A stretch of 64,000 bases of DNA, taken from IMG/VR virus record IMGVR_UViG_3300020057_000027, positions 62,001 to 126,000 of that record; one strand, written 5' to 3'. The position numbers and the translations under genes are program-made. The notes under the pieces are model-generated. The model was not told the origin of the DNA, ran no database searches, and worked only from the letters and a program-made list of their open reading frames with translations. This stretch comes from a virus. Every line of letters begins with the position of its first letter. The first letter of the stretch is position 1. This document shows positions 20,070 to 29,505 of the stretch, in pieces.

Positions 20070-22549
20070 ACACCACAGGCGCCAGTAACACTGCCGCCCA
20101 TAGTGGAGCATTGAATGTTAGTAGCGTTCGGTGCTCCATTATTTCCACCACCTCCGGACATCATATTATTAGTTTGTGGAGCATAAACAACATTTGTTGC
20201 GGCCGCAGCATTTGTTTGATCTACTGATTGTTGTGCTTGTGCTACTTGCGTTAATGTTCCTGAAGACGCAGGTGAGGCAGCACTAGCCAAAGCGGTTGGT
20301 GGAGCCACTGCTGGACCAGATGGGTTAGTATTTCCTACTGCCGTAATACTAGTATCTTGACTTGTTTTTGCGAATCTTTTTTGTCTATCTTCTAAACCAT
20401 TACTGCCGCCGTTAATAACTTTTGTGCTGGCGGTTATATTAGAAAAATCTTTAACTCTTGGTTTAACTCTAGCTTTCCAGAATTCTGTCGCTACTCGTGC
20501 AGCTATCTTTGGGTCTGCTGCCCAATCAGGATTATTTTCAAGATCTAAACCAATTCTACTTCCGAATTCTTTATAGTTTGCTCTTCCTGTTAGTTGTATG
20601 AAACCTCTACCTTTAAATCTAGGTCCATCTCCTGGTTCTGTATTACCTAAATTTTTAATTCTACCTTCATAAGCTCGTCCAGATGCCATTTCTCTTAGTC
20701 TGGTATAACCCATACTTTCATGTGACATTTGTGCCATAAAGGCAGCACGTTCTGTTGGGTCAGTAATTCCTGCCCCATTCATAGCACTGATTAATAATTC
20801 TTTTCCAGTATCACCTGATATTGAAGATGATCCGACTGCTTTGGGAGCACTTTCTGGAGAACCAGGAGCTCCAGAAGTACCTGAACCGCCAGGAAGTGTT
20901 GGTGGTTTTGCTGCGGCCTTTTGATCTATAGTATTAGCTACGGCAAGTGCCTTTGTTCTTTTTACTTGTGATATTTTCTTTTGATTTGCGTATGAACCTT
21001 CTTTAGCTCCTTCAGCATCTCCTACCATTTCATAAGAAAATCTTCCTGTGCCAGTTTTGAATTCTCTATCTAATTCTGCGTCTTGTTTATCAAAATCTTT
21101 ATTTACAGCATCTTTATTATCTTTAGTTAATGAAGCGGAAAGAGGCTCGGTCATTCCTAATACAGCACTTCTTGCTTTATTGACTTGTTCCATTGCAGCG
21201 CCGCGAATACCAAAGTTTTCTGGAAGTAGAGCGACTGCGGAATCTGCCATATCAAAAATAGATTTAAACATCCCATTAATTGTTGACATAAGAAAATCAA
21301 AGATACCAAATAGTCCAGCTTGAAATGGATTTGCTGCTCCCATATCAGGGACGGCATCACCTAGCCAACTATTGACACCATCCATCATAAGACCGAATAA
21401 AGCTCCTACGATAGTTCCACCCAAAGGTAATACTGCCGAGCCTGCTTCAGCTCCCGCTTTTGCGCCTGCTCCTAGATTAGCAATACCATCAATAAGACTT
21501 TTATCTAAACCTTGAATGAATTTTTCTGTGTCACTATCACCAAACTTACCAGTTTTCAAATATGATTGCATTATATCATATGCACCATATAACACAGCAC
21601 CAGCGGCACCTGCCATAAGACCATATTTACCAATCATCATTAGTAAACTACCTTTACCTCCGCTGCCGCCACCCAATAGATCTGATAGACTACCTAGAAT
21701 TCCTTTACCTTGTTTTTTAGTTCCGCCTGAGTCTTTATCTCTTACTAATCCCCTGCCCTCTCTTGATGATTCTACAGAATCAAGAGCATTAAGACTTTTA
21801 TTTGTTGCGTCTTTATCAGCAAACTGAACAAGTTTTTTTACATCATCTGAAATTTCTTCTGTGAATAAGAAGATATCTTGAAGTATATACAATAGACTTC
21901 CATCTGAGTCTAGTCCTCCACCACTACCGCCACCGAAAGGACTTTTTGTGTCTCTCATTAACGGCGAACCATAAGGAGAAAATGGGTCAGATTTATCTTT
22001 ATCTGGTTGTGTATTGGGTCTTAATGCTTCGGCGTCTTCTCTAAGTGTTGCCTTCTTTTGTTCTTCGGCAGCAACTTTTTTCTCTTTGCGTGATTTTAAG
22101 AAATCACCAGCAATTTTTACTCCTAACCCTATTAGTGGGTCGCCGCCTGCTATACCAATTAATAGTGCTCCAACGTCAACGGAACTATCCGAAACAATTT
22201 TTTTAGCTCTAGCGAAAAAAGCTTTTTTACTTGCTAGTTGTGCTTGAATAGCAGTCTGTACTTTATTAATAGAATCTAAAACAATACCTTCTTCGGTTGG
22301 CCCAACTCCTGCTTGTTTGGTGTATTTTCTTAAATTGTTTAATCTAATGTTTCGTTGTTCTAGTTCATCAATAGAAGCTTTGTCTGCTCCAACTAATGTA
22401 GATTGAATAATACGAAAAACATTACGTGAGAAATCTGATTGGGTTTTATTTTCTTCTTCATCTAAGGCGCGATCAATACCATAGAAATTCTTTTCATCTT
22501 TTGATAGATTTTCTTGTATTTCTTTATCAAGTACGTCGTTAAGTGCCAT
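20066..22549 (-). CDS. Large tail protein with GH19 lysozyme-like domain
   Basis: 827 residues. The N-terminal 190 residues are helical; glycine-rich and hydrophobic stretches follow (MIGKYGLMAGAAGAVLYGAY). At about 580-725 is a glycoside hydrolase 19 domain: FMAQMSHESMGYTRLREMA with the catalytic Glu, then RFKGRGFIQLTGRANY. The C-terminus is Ala/Ser/Asn-rich. Position beside gp26 and tube proteins suggests a tape-measure or hub protein that carries the cell-wall lytic activity. The gp5-like hub here has no lysozyme. Its stop overlaps the gp32 stop from the opposite strand. Confidence 0.8.
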   Translation of the reverse strand: MALNDVLDKEIQENLSKDEKNFYGIDRALDEEENKTQSDFSRNVFRIIQSTLVGADKASIDELEQRNIRLNNLRKYTKQAGVGPTEEGIVLDSINKVQTAIQAQLASKKAFFARAKKIVSDSSVDVGALLIGIAGGDPLIGLGVKIAGDFLKSRKEKKVAAEEQKKATLREDAEALRPNTQPDKDKSDPFSPYGSPLMRDTKSPFGGGSGGGLDSDGSLLYILQDIFLFTEEISDDVKKLVQFADKDATNKSLNALDSVESSREGRGLVRDKDSGGTKKQGKGILGSLSDLLGGGSGGKGSLLMMIGKYGLMAGAAGAVLYGAYDIMQSYLKTGKFGDSDTEKFIQGLDKSLIDGIANLGAGAKAGAEAGSAVLPLGGTIVGALFGLMMDGVNSWLGDAVPDMGAANPFQAGLFGIFDFLMSTINGMFKSIFDMADSAVALLPENFGIRGAAMEQVNKARSAVLGMTEPLSASLTKDNKDAVNKDFDKQDAELDREFKTGTGRFSYEMVGDAEGAKEGSYANQKKISQVKRTKALAVANTIDQKAAAKPPTLPGGSGTSGAPGSPESAPKAVGSSSISGDTGKELLISAMNGAGITDPTERAAFMAQMSHESMGYTRLREMASGRAYEGRIKNLGNTEPGDGPRFKGRGFIQLTGRANYKEFGSRIGLDLENNPDWAADPKIAARVATEFWKARVKPRVKDFSNITASTKVINGGSNGLEDRQKRFAKTSQDTSITAVGNTNPSGPAVAPPTALASAASPASSGTLTQVAQAQQSVDQTNAAAATNVVYAPQTNNMMSGGGGNNGAPNATNIQCSTMGGSVTGACGV

Positions 22550-22555
22550 TTGTTA

Positions 22556-22867
22556 TTACTCTTCTTCTTTCTTGTTGGCTTTATTAGTGTCTTTCCATTT
22601 ATCATCAAGAGTTGCGAAACCAACATAAGCTCCAATAACTGAACCCATTATAATATAGAACCAAGTTATGATATTATCTAAAACTTTTAATCTTGCCGGC
22701 GGCACTTCAAACAAACACCAATAAGTTACAACTAGAATAGATAGTAGGGAAATATATGCCATTCGTCTACGATGTTTCCAACGATTTGCGGCAAGTATAG
22801 CAATTTTCTTGGCGTGTTCTTTAGCGCCTTCTAAGTTAAATTCTTGTGCTTTATTATCTGCTTCCAT
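22556..22867 (-). CDS. Small membrane protein, holin-like
   Basis: 103 residues, six bases upstream of the lysin-bearing gene. Two membrane segments (YISLLSILVVTYWCLF and IITWFYIIMGSVIGAYVGFA) flanked by charged ends. Adjacency to a lysozyme domain makes a holin plausible, but the gene lies in a tail cluster and could encode a virion membrane protein. AATAAATA upstream on this strand suggests late expression. Confidence 0.6.
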   Translation of the reverse strand: MEADNKAQEFNLEGAKEHAKKIAILAANRWKHRRRMAYISLLSILVVTYWCLFEVPPARLKVLDNIITWFYIIMGSVIGAYVGFATLDDKWKDTNKANKKEEE

Positions 22868-22871
22868 AAGG

Positions 22872-23060
22872 TTATTTATTGCGCCTTTGTTGAGCCAATT
22901 GCTCTTGTTCCTTAAGGTGCTTAACTAGCAATAACATGTATAGTTCTAACTCGTATGGAATTAGACTCTCAAGTTCAGTCAAACTATACTTATGATGCTG
23001 AACCAAAGAGAATAACGACTGATAGTAATTCTCTAGGCTGTTGTGGCCCAGCGTTATCCG
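22872..23060 (-). CDS. 26: C-terminal extension of gp26, reached by -1 frameshift
   Basis: A 62-codon frame that begins inside the end of the gp26 gene in the -1 phase and has no ATG, GTG or TTG near its start. It reads RITLGHNSLENYYQSLFSL then HHKYSLTELESLIPYELELY, and the last part is typical of T4-type hub proteins (a -LxELE-MxPYExxxY- helix). The 0-frame gene ends AGT TTT TTC GGA TAA, which contains the heptamer T TTT TTC (23066-23060) in correct phase for a tandem -1 slip. The extension ends five bases before the holin-like start. Confidence 0.7.
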   Translation of the reverse strand, partial: RITLGHNSLENYYQSLFSLVQHHKYSLTELESLIPYELELYMLLLVKHLKEQEQLAQQRRNK

Positions 23061-23785
23061 AAAAAACTTTCTAACCCCTCAAGAGTATATTCTTGTGTGA
23101 AAGGACATATTCCACACTTAACAGTAATTTTTTGTGATAGCTTTGGCATTGTTCTAAAGAAGTCTTCTATTAATATAAACTGGTCAGAACGTAAGTTTTC
23201 TAAAAACTCTACGCCTTTTTCTGTTGTTACTTCTGATGCTTTGTTGAGCTTTTCATCTTCAAAGACATTTTCAACACATCCCCAAATTACTTTGAAGAGA
23301 TCGTTTAGATCTTTAGAGGCTCGTGCTTTCTCTAATGCGTCAAGCATTTTTGCGTTAGGGTAACGCATAATTAAACCAACATTAGGTGTTAAGAAGATTT
23401 TTTTAGAGTGTCCCTCTTTAGCTTCAATCTTAGCATCTTTAAGATTAATTTCAACTACTCGCGGTTTTGAACATTCAGGACATTCTGTCCCTTGTCTTGG
23501 TAGAAATCTAATCTTTGCTGTCTCACCTATAGAACTAATTCGTAATTGTATTAAGATGTATTCTATATCATACATTTCTAATGTATCAATATTGAAATTA
23601 GAAGTAACAATACAGTTGTTTATGATTTGTTTTGTTGCTCTTACGATATCTTCAGGGTCTCCGCTTTGAAGAGCCATAAGAAGAATTTTTTCTTCTTTGA
23701 CTAAGAACGGTCTAACAAGTATCGTATCTTTTGTTGATGGTACAACAACTTCATATGTTGGTGTGTCTAATTTTGGTAATGCCAT
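23054..23785 (-). CDS. 26: Baseplate hub protein, T4 gp26-like
   Basis: 243 residues. MALPKLDTPTYEVVVPSTKD then LVRPFLVKEEKILLMALQSG and QIINNCIV are diagnostic of the T4 baseplate protein family PF12322 (gp26). A CPEC zinc-like pair lies near residue 135. It takes part in assembly of the central hub. The stop follows a slippery U UUU UUC, so two products, 243 residues and about 304 residues, are expected. Confidence 0.88.
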   Translation of the reverse strand: MALPKLDTPTYEVVVPSTKDTILVRPFLVKEEKILLMALQSGDPEDIVRATKQIINNCIVTSNFNIDTLEMYDIEYILIQLRISSIGETAKIRFLPRQGTECPECSKPRVVEINLKDAKIEAKEGHSKKIFLTPNVGLIMRYPNAKMLDALEKARASKDLNDLFKVIWGCVENVFEDEKLNKASEVTTEKGVEFLENLRSDQFILIEDFFRTMPKLSQKITVKCGICPFTQEYTLEGLESFFG

Positions 23786-23827
23786 AATAACTCCATGTTT
23801 ATAATACTATAATTTAGGTACAATAAT

Positions 23828-24520
23828 TTAAGCTAATAGTTGTGCTACCAAAGATGTTGCTAGTGGAATATAAGAGCTTAAATCTGGTAATCCAGGTGTA
23901 AGACCGCCTGGAAGTATAGGAGATGAAATAAGGTCTACGGCAGCATTATATTTTCTATAAGCAAACTGTATGTTTAATCTCAAATAATCTTCTGAAGCAT
24001 AACTTAATTCTTGGGCCGCTATTGCTATAGGAAAACATTCTTGTAATTGCCACACTGATAGTAGATTAGCAGCCGAAGACACATCAGCTCCAACACTATC
24101 ATTAAGTTTTACAACTACTATAGTTGAGCAATAATCATCAAAATAATTCATATAATTATTATGTGGGTTGTGGATGTAATTCATCCATACATCAAAGAAA
24201 GTTCTTTCTACCATTGATTTTGTACAAATAAAACCAACATTGAAATCATCATACAATGTACCATATGGCATTTTCATTGTTGAGCCGTACATAGTAAATG
24301 GTGTGGTTGCTATTTGCTTACCAGGAATACTAGCTGTTTCTGCCATCAAGCTCACTTGTGCTGAGCCAGCAACACTTAATACTGTTCCTAAAACACCAAG
24401 AGAACCACCTAATAACATTCCTGGAGGTGGTGATATGAAGCACACATAATGACACGGACGTGATGGCTCGCCTAATTTGTCAAATGAAAATTTTAATGTG
24501 TCGGGTGAAAATAATCCCAT
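23828..24520 (-). CDS. Tail-tube-fold baseplate protein (gp54/gp19-like)
   Basis: 230 residues. SLMAETASIPGKQIATTPFT then MYGSTMKMPYGTLYDDFNVG and FFDVWMNYIHNP match the tail-tube monomer signature (PGR-IAT, G-KIPYG-LYDDF, R--F-DW). Longer than the gp19 tube protein (163 residues) and located with gp48 and gp26, so more likely the tube initiator gp54 than the tube itself. Confidence 0.72.
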   Translation of the reverse strand: MGLFSPDTLKFSFDKLGEPSRPCHYVCFISPPPGMLLGGSLGVLGTVLSVAGSAQVSLMAETASIPGKQIATTPFTMYGSTMKMPYGTLYDDFNVGFICTKSMVERTFFDVWMNYIHNPHNNYMNYFDDYCSTIVVVKLNDSVGADVSSAANLLSVWQLQECFPIAIAAQELSYASEDYLRLNIQFAYRKYNAAVDLISSPILPGGLTPGLPDLSSYIPLATSLVAQLLA

Positions 24521-25120
24521 TTAGTATTTGCTCCTTGAATCTTCCCAGATATCTTTTTTTGTTTCGTTCTTAAATCTTTCAGTTGGTAAAAATAATGCCA
24601 TATCCCATTCTTCTGGTGTTACTGGTAGGAAAAAATTACCTATGTTATAATACCTATATCTTTTAATACATGCTTTGTAGAATCTCATTCTTCTTGAGCT
24701 TTGTAGTATATTGTATGTTATATTTATTCGTAAAGTATTATTTCTTGTGTCAGGTGTTTCAAATTTATAGAGCGCATCCATGAAAAATGCTCTATCTACT
24801 GGTCTTAGGTAATGAAAGTTTAGACCTAGAAAACCTCCAGGAACTGGTTTGATTATCAATACTAATGGAAATAGGTCATAATAGGGTAGTTTATCTTTAT
24901 GTTTTGGATTATATTTGAATGAATACATCCAGCCTGGATTAATATGATTTATTGGTGTGTGAGGTATGATTTTTGTGTCTAGCTTCAGTGAAGTATTACC
25001 ATAATAGGTTTGAATCTTCTTTCTATACCATTCTAATGATACTCTGGTTCTTGCTTCAAAGACTTCTTGGTTTAAGTCTTTTTGAAACAGGTCTTTTAAT
25101 ATTTTCGTGTATATAGACAT
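24521..25120 (-). CDS. Conserved T4-like protein beside gp4
   Basis: 199 residues, directly abutting the tube-fold gene. YYDLFPLVLIIKPVPGGFLG then LNFHYLRPVDRAFFM, FYKACIKRYRYYNIGN and EEWDMALFLPTERF form a conserved pattern found next to gp4 in marine T4-like phages. A virion-assembly role is likely from position. I cannot assign it to a T4 gene. Confidence 0.7.
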   Translation of the reverse strand: MSIYTKILKDLFQKDLNQEVFEARTRVSLEWYRKKIQTYYGNTSLKLDTKIIPHTPINHINPGWMYSFKYNPKHKDKLPYYDLFPLVLIIKPVPGGFLGLNFHYLRPVDRAFFMDALYKFETPDTRNNTLRINITYNILQSSRRMRFYKACIKRYRYYNIGNFFLPVTPEEWDMALFLPTERFKNETKKDIWEDSRSKY

Positions 25121-25132
25121 AGTGGTATTTAG

Positions 25133-25579
25133 TTAAGATCCAAGAACTTTAATACCTAAAGCTTTTAGAGTATCTTCTGTCCATACCTGAAACGTTGCGC
25201 TATTCTTATTAGCAAGGGCATCCGCTGCTTTCCATTTAGCTTGGTTCTTTACATATGACATAACTTCAGTGATATATCGTTTAGTTTGACGTTTCGGTTT
25301 TTTGGGTGGTTGTGTGTGTTTCTTAGGTTTTACTTCTATCCATAGTTTTCTACCAGACTCTAATTCTATCTGAAAATCCACAAAGTAACGATGATAGCTT
25401 CCATCAGTCGGACATAAATAAGGTATAATAAGTTCTTCGGAGGACCATGAAACAACTTTTGAATTATTGTCACACCACAACATTACAGATAGTTCCCAAG
25501 ATGAACGATAAACAATCCCAGTATAATCACCATTATACTTGCTTGGGTTTTTGGGTTTAAACTTTCCTTGGTAGGTCAT
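25133..25579 (-). CDS. 4: Head completion nuclease, T4 gp4 (50/65)-like
   Basis: 148 residues. KFKPKNPSKYNGDYTGIVYR then SSWELSVMLWCDNN, VVSWSSEELIIPY, RYFVDFQIELESGRKLWIEV and KPKK carry the nuclease-like core (E...D...ExK) of T4 gp4, which closes and stabilises filled heads. Start is five bases from the divergent gp48 gene. Confidence 0.9.
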   Translation of the reverse strand: MTYQGKFKPKNPSKYNGDYTGIVYRSSWELSVMLWCDNNSKVVSWSSEELIIPYLCPTDGSYHRYFVDFQIELESGRKLWIEVKPKKHTQPPKKPKRQTKRYITEVMSYVKNQAKWKAADALANKNSATFQVWTEDTLKALGIKVLGS

Positions 25580-25584
25580 AAAAT

Positions 25585-26484
25585 ATGGGATTTGAATCTT
25601 TCTTAAAAGCTATTGGTAAACGAGCTACTGCCTCGGGAACCATCATAGATGCTAATACTAAAGCTAGTCTTGGTGGAACTTCTGCTATATTCCCTTCAGA
25701 CCTATTTACGCCAGCAAATGAAGCGTTTATCCTTTTTGTTAAAAGAGATCCAGTTAATCAAAACGAGATATCAAAAGATACTGATAAAGACTCTCCAGCA
25801 AGAATGGCTTTATACATGCCTCCACAGATGAAAGTTAATTATGGGTCGCAGTGGGAAGAAATACAAATGACCGTATTTCAATATATGGATATGGGTAAAG
25901 AAGGTGCTGCTGGTGCTGAGTTTGTAAAAAATGTAGCAGGCGGAACAGACGCAGGCAGAAAGGCAGCAATGGACGCAGCAATTCAAGCAGTCGGTAGAGG
26001 TTTCACTAATCTATTAGATTTCACTGCTTCAGGTTCTAACTTCGGACAGCAATTTGAACAACTAACCAAAAAGACATTAAATCCCCATATGGCTCTATTG
26101 TTTAAGGGTGTTAGCTTTAGAGAGTTTTCGTTTGATTTTCAAATGATGGCAAGAAATGAAGAAGAAACAGAAGCAATAAGAAAAATTATAAGATCATTCA
26201 AAGCTGGCATGCATCCTAAAATAGAAGATGGTTCTGGAAGATATATGATCTATCCAGATACTTTTGATATATATTTGAAAACGGGCGTTAAAGGAACAAA
26301 CACCGATTCAGAATATCTATTTCAAATTAAAACTGCTGCCCTTACTGGTATGAGTGTTGATTACGCAGGTTCAGGTATTCCTAGTTTTTTTGCTGCCAAT
26401 GGGGCTCCAGTTGATATAAGACTTAGTTTATCATTCAAAGAACTCGGTGTTCTAACTAGAGAAGATGTTCATAAGGGATATTAA
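25585..26484 (+). CDS. 48: Baseplate tail-tube cap, T4 gp48-like
   Basis: 299 residues. NPHMALLFKGVSFREFSFDF then QMMARNEEETEAIRKIIRSF and KAGMHPKIEDGSG are the conserved gp48 core; T4 gp48 has 364 residues. It caps the hub and, with gp54, starts tube polymerisation. Five bases separate it from the divergent gp4 gene, so both promoters must lie within coding sequence. Confidence 0.88.
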   Translation: MGFESFLKAIGKRATASGTIIDANTKASLGGTSAIFPSDLFTPANEAFILFVKRDPVNQNEISKDTDKDSPARMALYMPPQMKVNYGSQWEEIQMTVFQYMDMGKEGAAGAEFVKNVAGGTDAGRKAAMDAAIQAVGRGFTNLLDFTASGSNFGQQFEQLTKKTLNPHMALLFKGVSFREFSFDFQMMARNEEETEAIRKIIRSFKAGMHPKIEDGSGRYMIYPDTFDIYLKTGVKGTNTDSEYLFQIKTAALTGMSVDYAGSGIPSFFAANGAPVDIRLSLSFKELGVLTREDVHKGY

Positions 26485-27002
26485 TGAAACATTTTGAATT
26501 TTTTCCTAAAATAGATTACAGTAACGAAAAATCTGTGAACATAATGGTTCGCGGAAAGATTAGAGATGCTATATTAGCCAACGTTGCTCTGTATTACAAA
26601 TATACCATAGAAGATTCTGATCGTCCAGATATATTAGCAAACAAATATTATGGCAATAGTAATCATACTTGGGCTATATTCTATGCTAATGAGATATTTG
26701 ATCCTAGATTTGACTGGCCTTTGAATAGCTCACAGTTTTATTCATATATTAAAGCAAAATACGGTTCAGTACAAAAAACACAAAATCTATTAGATGAGCC
26801 ACATCATTACCTTTTAGATGATACCTTCGTAATAGATAAAACAACCTACCTAGATAATAGTATTGAGCAAGCAAGAAAACAGAAGATTAGTGTATATCAA
26901 CACGAATGGAATCTTAATGAAGCGAAAAGAGATATTAAAATAGTTGATGTGGTATACTTAAGACAATTAACTAATGAATTAGAAAATTTGTTTAAGAGTT
27001 AA
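26484..27002 (+). CDS. 53: Baseplate wedge subunit, T4 gp53-like
   Basis: 172 residues, overlapping gp48 (TAATG). DSDRPDILANKYYGNSNHTW then AIFYANEIFDPRFDWPL matches gp53 (LA-K-YG---W-ILLAN-I-DP--DWPL). gp53 joins wedges to the hub. Confidence 0.9.
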   Translation: MKHFEFFPKIDYSNEKSVNIMVRGKIRDAILANVALYYKYTIEDSDRPDILANKYYGNSNHTWAIFYANEIFDPRFDWPLNSSQFYSYIKAKYGSVQKTQNLLDEPHHYLLDDTFVIDKTTYLDNSIEQARKQKISVYQHEWNLNEAKRDIKIVDVVYLRQLTNELENLFKS

Positions 27003-27003
27003 T

Positions 27004-28362
27004 ATGGGTGACGGAGAATTACGCCGTGAACATGATTTTATCCTCAACTACTTAAAAATAGTAGACTGGAAGGGTAATGAATATGATTTCACTGCACATT
27101 ACATTGAATTCACATACGAAGAAAGTATCTTTACTGTACCACACGGCACATTAGTTGCTATGGACGCAATAGATTATCCTACGCTATTGCCCATAATCGG
27201 CGAAGAAAGAATGAAAGCATCTTTCACACGTCCAGATGAAAAAAAGTTGGGCGATAATTTACCAGACCTAAAATTTGATTTGCATGTATATGCTCTAACT
27301 GGTAAACATCAAGATCAGGGGTCAAGAAAGCGTCAAGTATATAATCTAAAATATATTTCAGATGCGCCAATCAAGAGCGTAAACACTAGAGTATTCAAAG
27401 CATATAAAGGTAAACTATATTCTGATATGGTTCAAGAAATATATGATGAATTCATTACTGATGGTAAACCTTTAGAAATAGAAAAAACTCTGCACGAAAT
27501 GGATTACGTTGTTAATAATGAAAAACCATTCAACGCAATAAAGAAAATGTGCCAGCGTTCTATATCAGATGAGCAAAATGGTAGTATGTATACATTTTAT
27601 GAAGATAGAGATAAATTCTATTTCATGAGTCTTGGTAAAATGTTTGATAGACCAGTAACAACAACTATCAGCTATGAACCAAAAAACATCAATAAAGATA
27701 CGCCTGCATTAGAACATAAGACAAAAGATTTAGAGCGCGACATGTATAACGTATCACAAATGTCCAATGGTGATGGATTTGATATTTTACATTCCGCAAT
27801 GAGTGGCGAAGGCAGTTCTAATTTACTATCAATTAATCCAATAAGAAGAAAGTTTATAGAAAAAACTTTTGACTTAAGAGAAGAATACGATAGCTTCAAA
27901 CATATTGAAAAGAATAAGAAGTGGTCAGACAAAAATAAAATGTTTGGCGATAAAAAATCTAATCCGTTGATGATTGTTAGTAACATTGGTAATGATACAG
28001 CTCCATATATTTCAGATCACGAGCCCGGCATCAAACCATATTTCTTTGAAGAATATAAACTTCATAGACTATCTCAAAAAATGCAGATATCAAAACATAT
28101 TACTAAAGTTACTCTATCTGGTGATCCAAGAGTAAAAGCTGGTGATATGATAGAATTTCTATTACCTGAAGCATTAGGTAAAACTAATATTGATGAACCA
28201 GAAGAATTGGATAGATATCTTCAAGGTAAATATCTAGTAGCCGCAGTAGCACATATAATGAAACAAAATAGTTATACTATACATTTGGAACTATTGAAAG
28301 ATTCATACTTCAAAGAACTTCTTAATAGAGATCCAGTGGAAGAATATGAAGGTAAATTTTAA
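27004..28362 (+). CDS. 27: Baseplate hub protein, T4 gp27-like
   Basis: 452 residues (T4 gp27: 391). The N-terminal half has the beta-rich tube-type domains (FTAHYIEFTYEESIFTVPHG); YNLKYISDAPIKSVNTRVFK and the C-terminal VKAGDMIEFLLPEALG resemble T4 gp27/VgrG-type hub rings. Directly follows gp53. The gp5-like partner is encoded at 52.9 kb, far from here. Confidence 0.75.
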   Translation: MGDGELRREHDFILNYLKIVDWKGNEYDFTAHYIEFTYEESIFTVPHGTLVAMDAIDYPTLLPIIGEERMKASFTRPDEKKLGDNLPDLKFDLHVYALTGKHQDQGSRKRQVYNLKYISDAPIKSVNTRVFKAYKGKLYSDMVQEIYDEFITDGKPLEIEKTLHEMDYVVNNEKPFNAIKKMCQRSISDEQNGSMYTFYEDRDKFYFMSLGKMFDRPVTTTISYEPKNINKDTPALEHKTKDLERDMYNVSQMSNGDGFDILHSAMSGEGSSNLLSINPIRRKFIEKTFDLREEYDSFKHIEKNKKWSDKNKMFGDKKSNPLMIVSNIGNDTAPYISDHEPGIKPYFFEEYKLHRLSQKMQISKHITKVTLSGDPRVKAGDMIEFLLPEALGKTNIDEPEELDRYLQGKYLVAAVAHIMKQNSYTIHLELLKDSYFKELLNRDPVEEYEGKF

Positions 28363-28368
28363 TAATAC

Positions 28369-28397
28369 TTGCATTATATTGATTAGTTTAGTATATT
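28369..28397 (+). promoter_or_regulatory. Sigma70-like promoter, leaderless spacing
   Basis: TTGCAT, 17 bases, TATATT, then six bases to the ATG at 28404. Confidence 0.55.
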
Positions 28398-28403
28398 AGT
28401 TAT

Positions 28404-28622
28404 ATGAAGATTTTCTTGTCAATTACTTTAGTTCTATGCGGTGTTGCAATTGGTCTTGCAATAGACCAAGCCAACAATCGTCGTTTAGTGACAAAAGCAG
28501 AAACAGCGTGTCATAATCGGTGCGACAAAAGCAATCCAGAAGAGATTGGCAACTTAATTTGTAAATCACAGTGTACCAGAATCATCGTTGACAGTCAATG
28601 CTTGAAATTTCCTAATCAATAA
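28404..28622 (+). CDS. Small exported cysteine-rich protein
   Basis: 72 residues. Signal peptide MKIFLSITLVLCGVAIGLA, then a mature part with five Cys (CHNRC, CKSQC, C) likely to form disulfides in the periplasm. First gene of the accessory block; function unknown. Confidence 0.65.
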   Translation: MKIFLSITLVLCGVAIGLAIDQANNRRLVTKAETACHNRCDKSNPEEIGNLICKSQCTRIIVDSQCLKFPNQ

Positions 28623-28623
28623 T

Positions 28624-28842
28624 ATGCTTCCTACCACAGAACGCCGACTCCGCAAAAACTTTGCTAGTGCCGTAAACAATTTTGAATTAAAAATCAAATG
28701 GTTACAAGAGCAAGCTAATAACAAAGATATAAAGATTAAATCCCTCCACAAAGAAATTCTAATATTGAAAAACAAGAACAAACGTCTTGGAATAGCAATC
28801 GCTATTATAATATTAGGATTTTTGTTGTATTCACTAATATAA
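28624..28842 (+). CDS. Tail-anchored coiled-coil protein
   Basis: 72 residues: basic N-terminus, a helix suited to coiled coil (LKIKWLQEQANNKDIKIKSL), and a C-terminal membrane anchor (LGIAIAIIILGFLLYSLI). The layout resembles inner-membrane spanin or lysis-control proteins, but there is no spanin partner next to it. Confidence 0.6.
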   Translation: MLPTTERRLRKNFASAVNNFELKIKWLQEQANNKDIKIKSLHKEILILKNKNKRLGIAIAIIILGFLLYSLI

Positions 28843-28851
28843 TGTGTTAAG

Positions 28852-29028
28852 ATGACTGATAAGAAGAATGAATCAGACGAACCTGTTCCTGTAGAAGTAA
28901 AGGAATATGAACGTTTGAGAAAAAAACACAAGAGTCGTATGCGTAGAGAGCAAGAACAGAAAGAGCGTGAAGAACAGCTAGAAGATCTTGACGATGACAT
29001 GTATGCTATTATGAAAAAGATCAAGTGA
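28852..29028 (+). CDS. Small, highly charged helical protein
   Basis: 58 residues starting MTDKKNESDEP, then an Arg/Lys/Glu-rich helix (YERLRKKHKSRMRREQEQ). GTTAAG precedes the ATG weakly. No family recognised. Confidence 0.5.
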   Translation: MTDKKNESDEPVPVEVKEYERLRKKHKSRMRREQEQKEREEQLEDLDDDMYAIMKKIK

Positions 29029-29043
29029 TCTTCGGAGTATATT

Positions 29044-29505
29044 ATGAATTACGCGCATCTATATTATCTTGCTAGTCCATATTCACACAAAGATCATGCC
29101 GTTATGTCTCAAAGGGCTGAGACAGTAACACGAGCCGCAGTCGATCTATTAAATCAAGGTATATTCGTATTTGCACCAATAGCATACAATGCACCTTGGG
29201 AGAAATACAATCTGCCAGGCGATTGGAACTTCTGGCAAGAGTTTGACAAAGCATTTGTATCACGTATGGATGCAGTGGTTGTTTTAACTATTGAAGGTTG
29301 GGATATTTCTACTGGTGTTACAGCCGAAATTGAGTTTGCTAAACAAAATCACATTCCAGTTTATTACTTATCATTAGAACAAATAGCATCAGGAGATTTG
29401 GGACATATTCATCCTAATATTGCAACACGAGATAAACTTGCATTATTGAATGAAGCTTGTTATAATAGTGTAAGAAAAGGTTTATTTGAAGGAACAAAAT
29501 TATGA
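29044..29505 (+). CDS. DUF1937 / deoxyribosyltransferase-like protein
   Basis: 153 residues with CGGAG upstream. YYLASPYSHKDHAVMSQRAE near the N-terminus, then FAPIAYNAPW, FDKAFVSRMDAVVVLTIEGW and GVTAEIEFAKQNHIPVYYL are the DUF1937/DUF4406 pattern, related to nucleoside 2-deoxyribosyltransferases. Probably acts on nucleotides; substrate unknown. Confidence 0.85.
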   Translation: MNYAHLYYLASPYSHKDHAVMSQRAETVTRAAVDLLNQGIFVFAPIAYNAPWEKYNLPGDWNFWQEFDKAFVSRMDAVVVLTIEGWDISTGVTAEIEFAKQNHIPVYYLSLEQIASGDLGHIHPNIATRDKLALLNEACYNSVRKGLFEGTKL

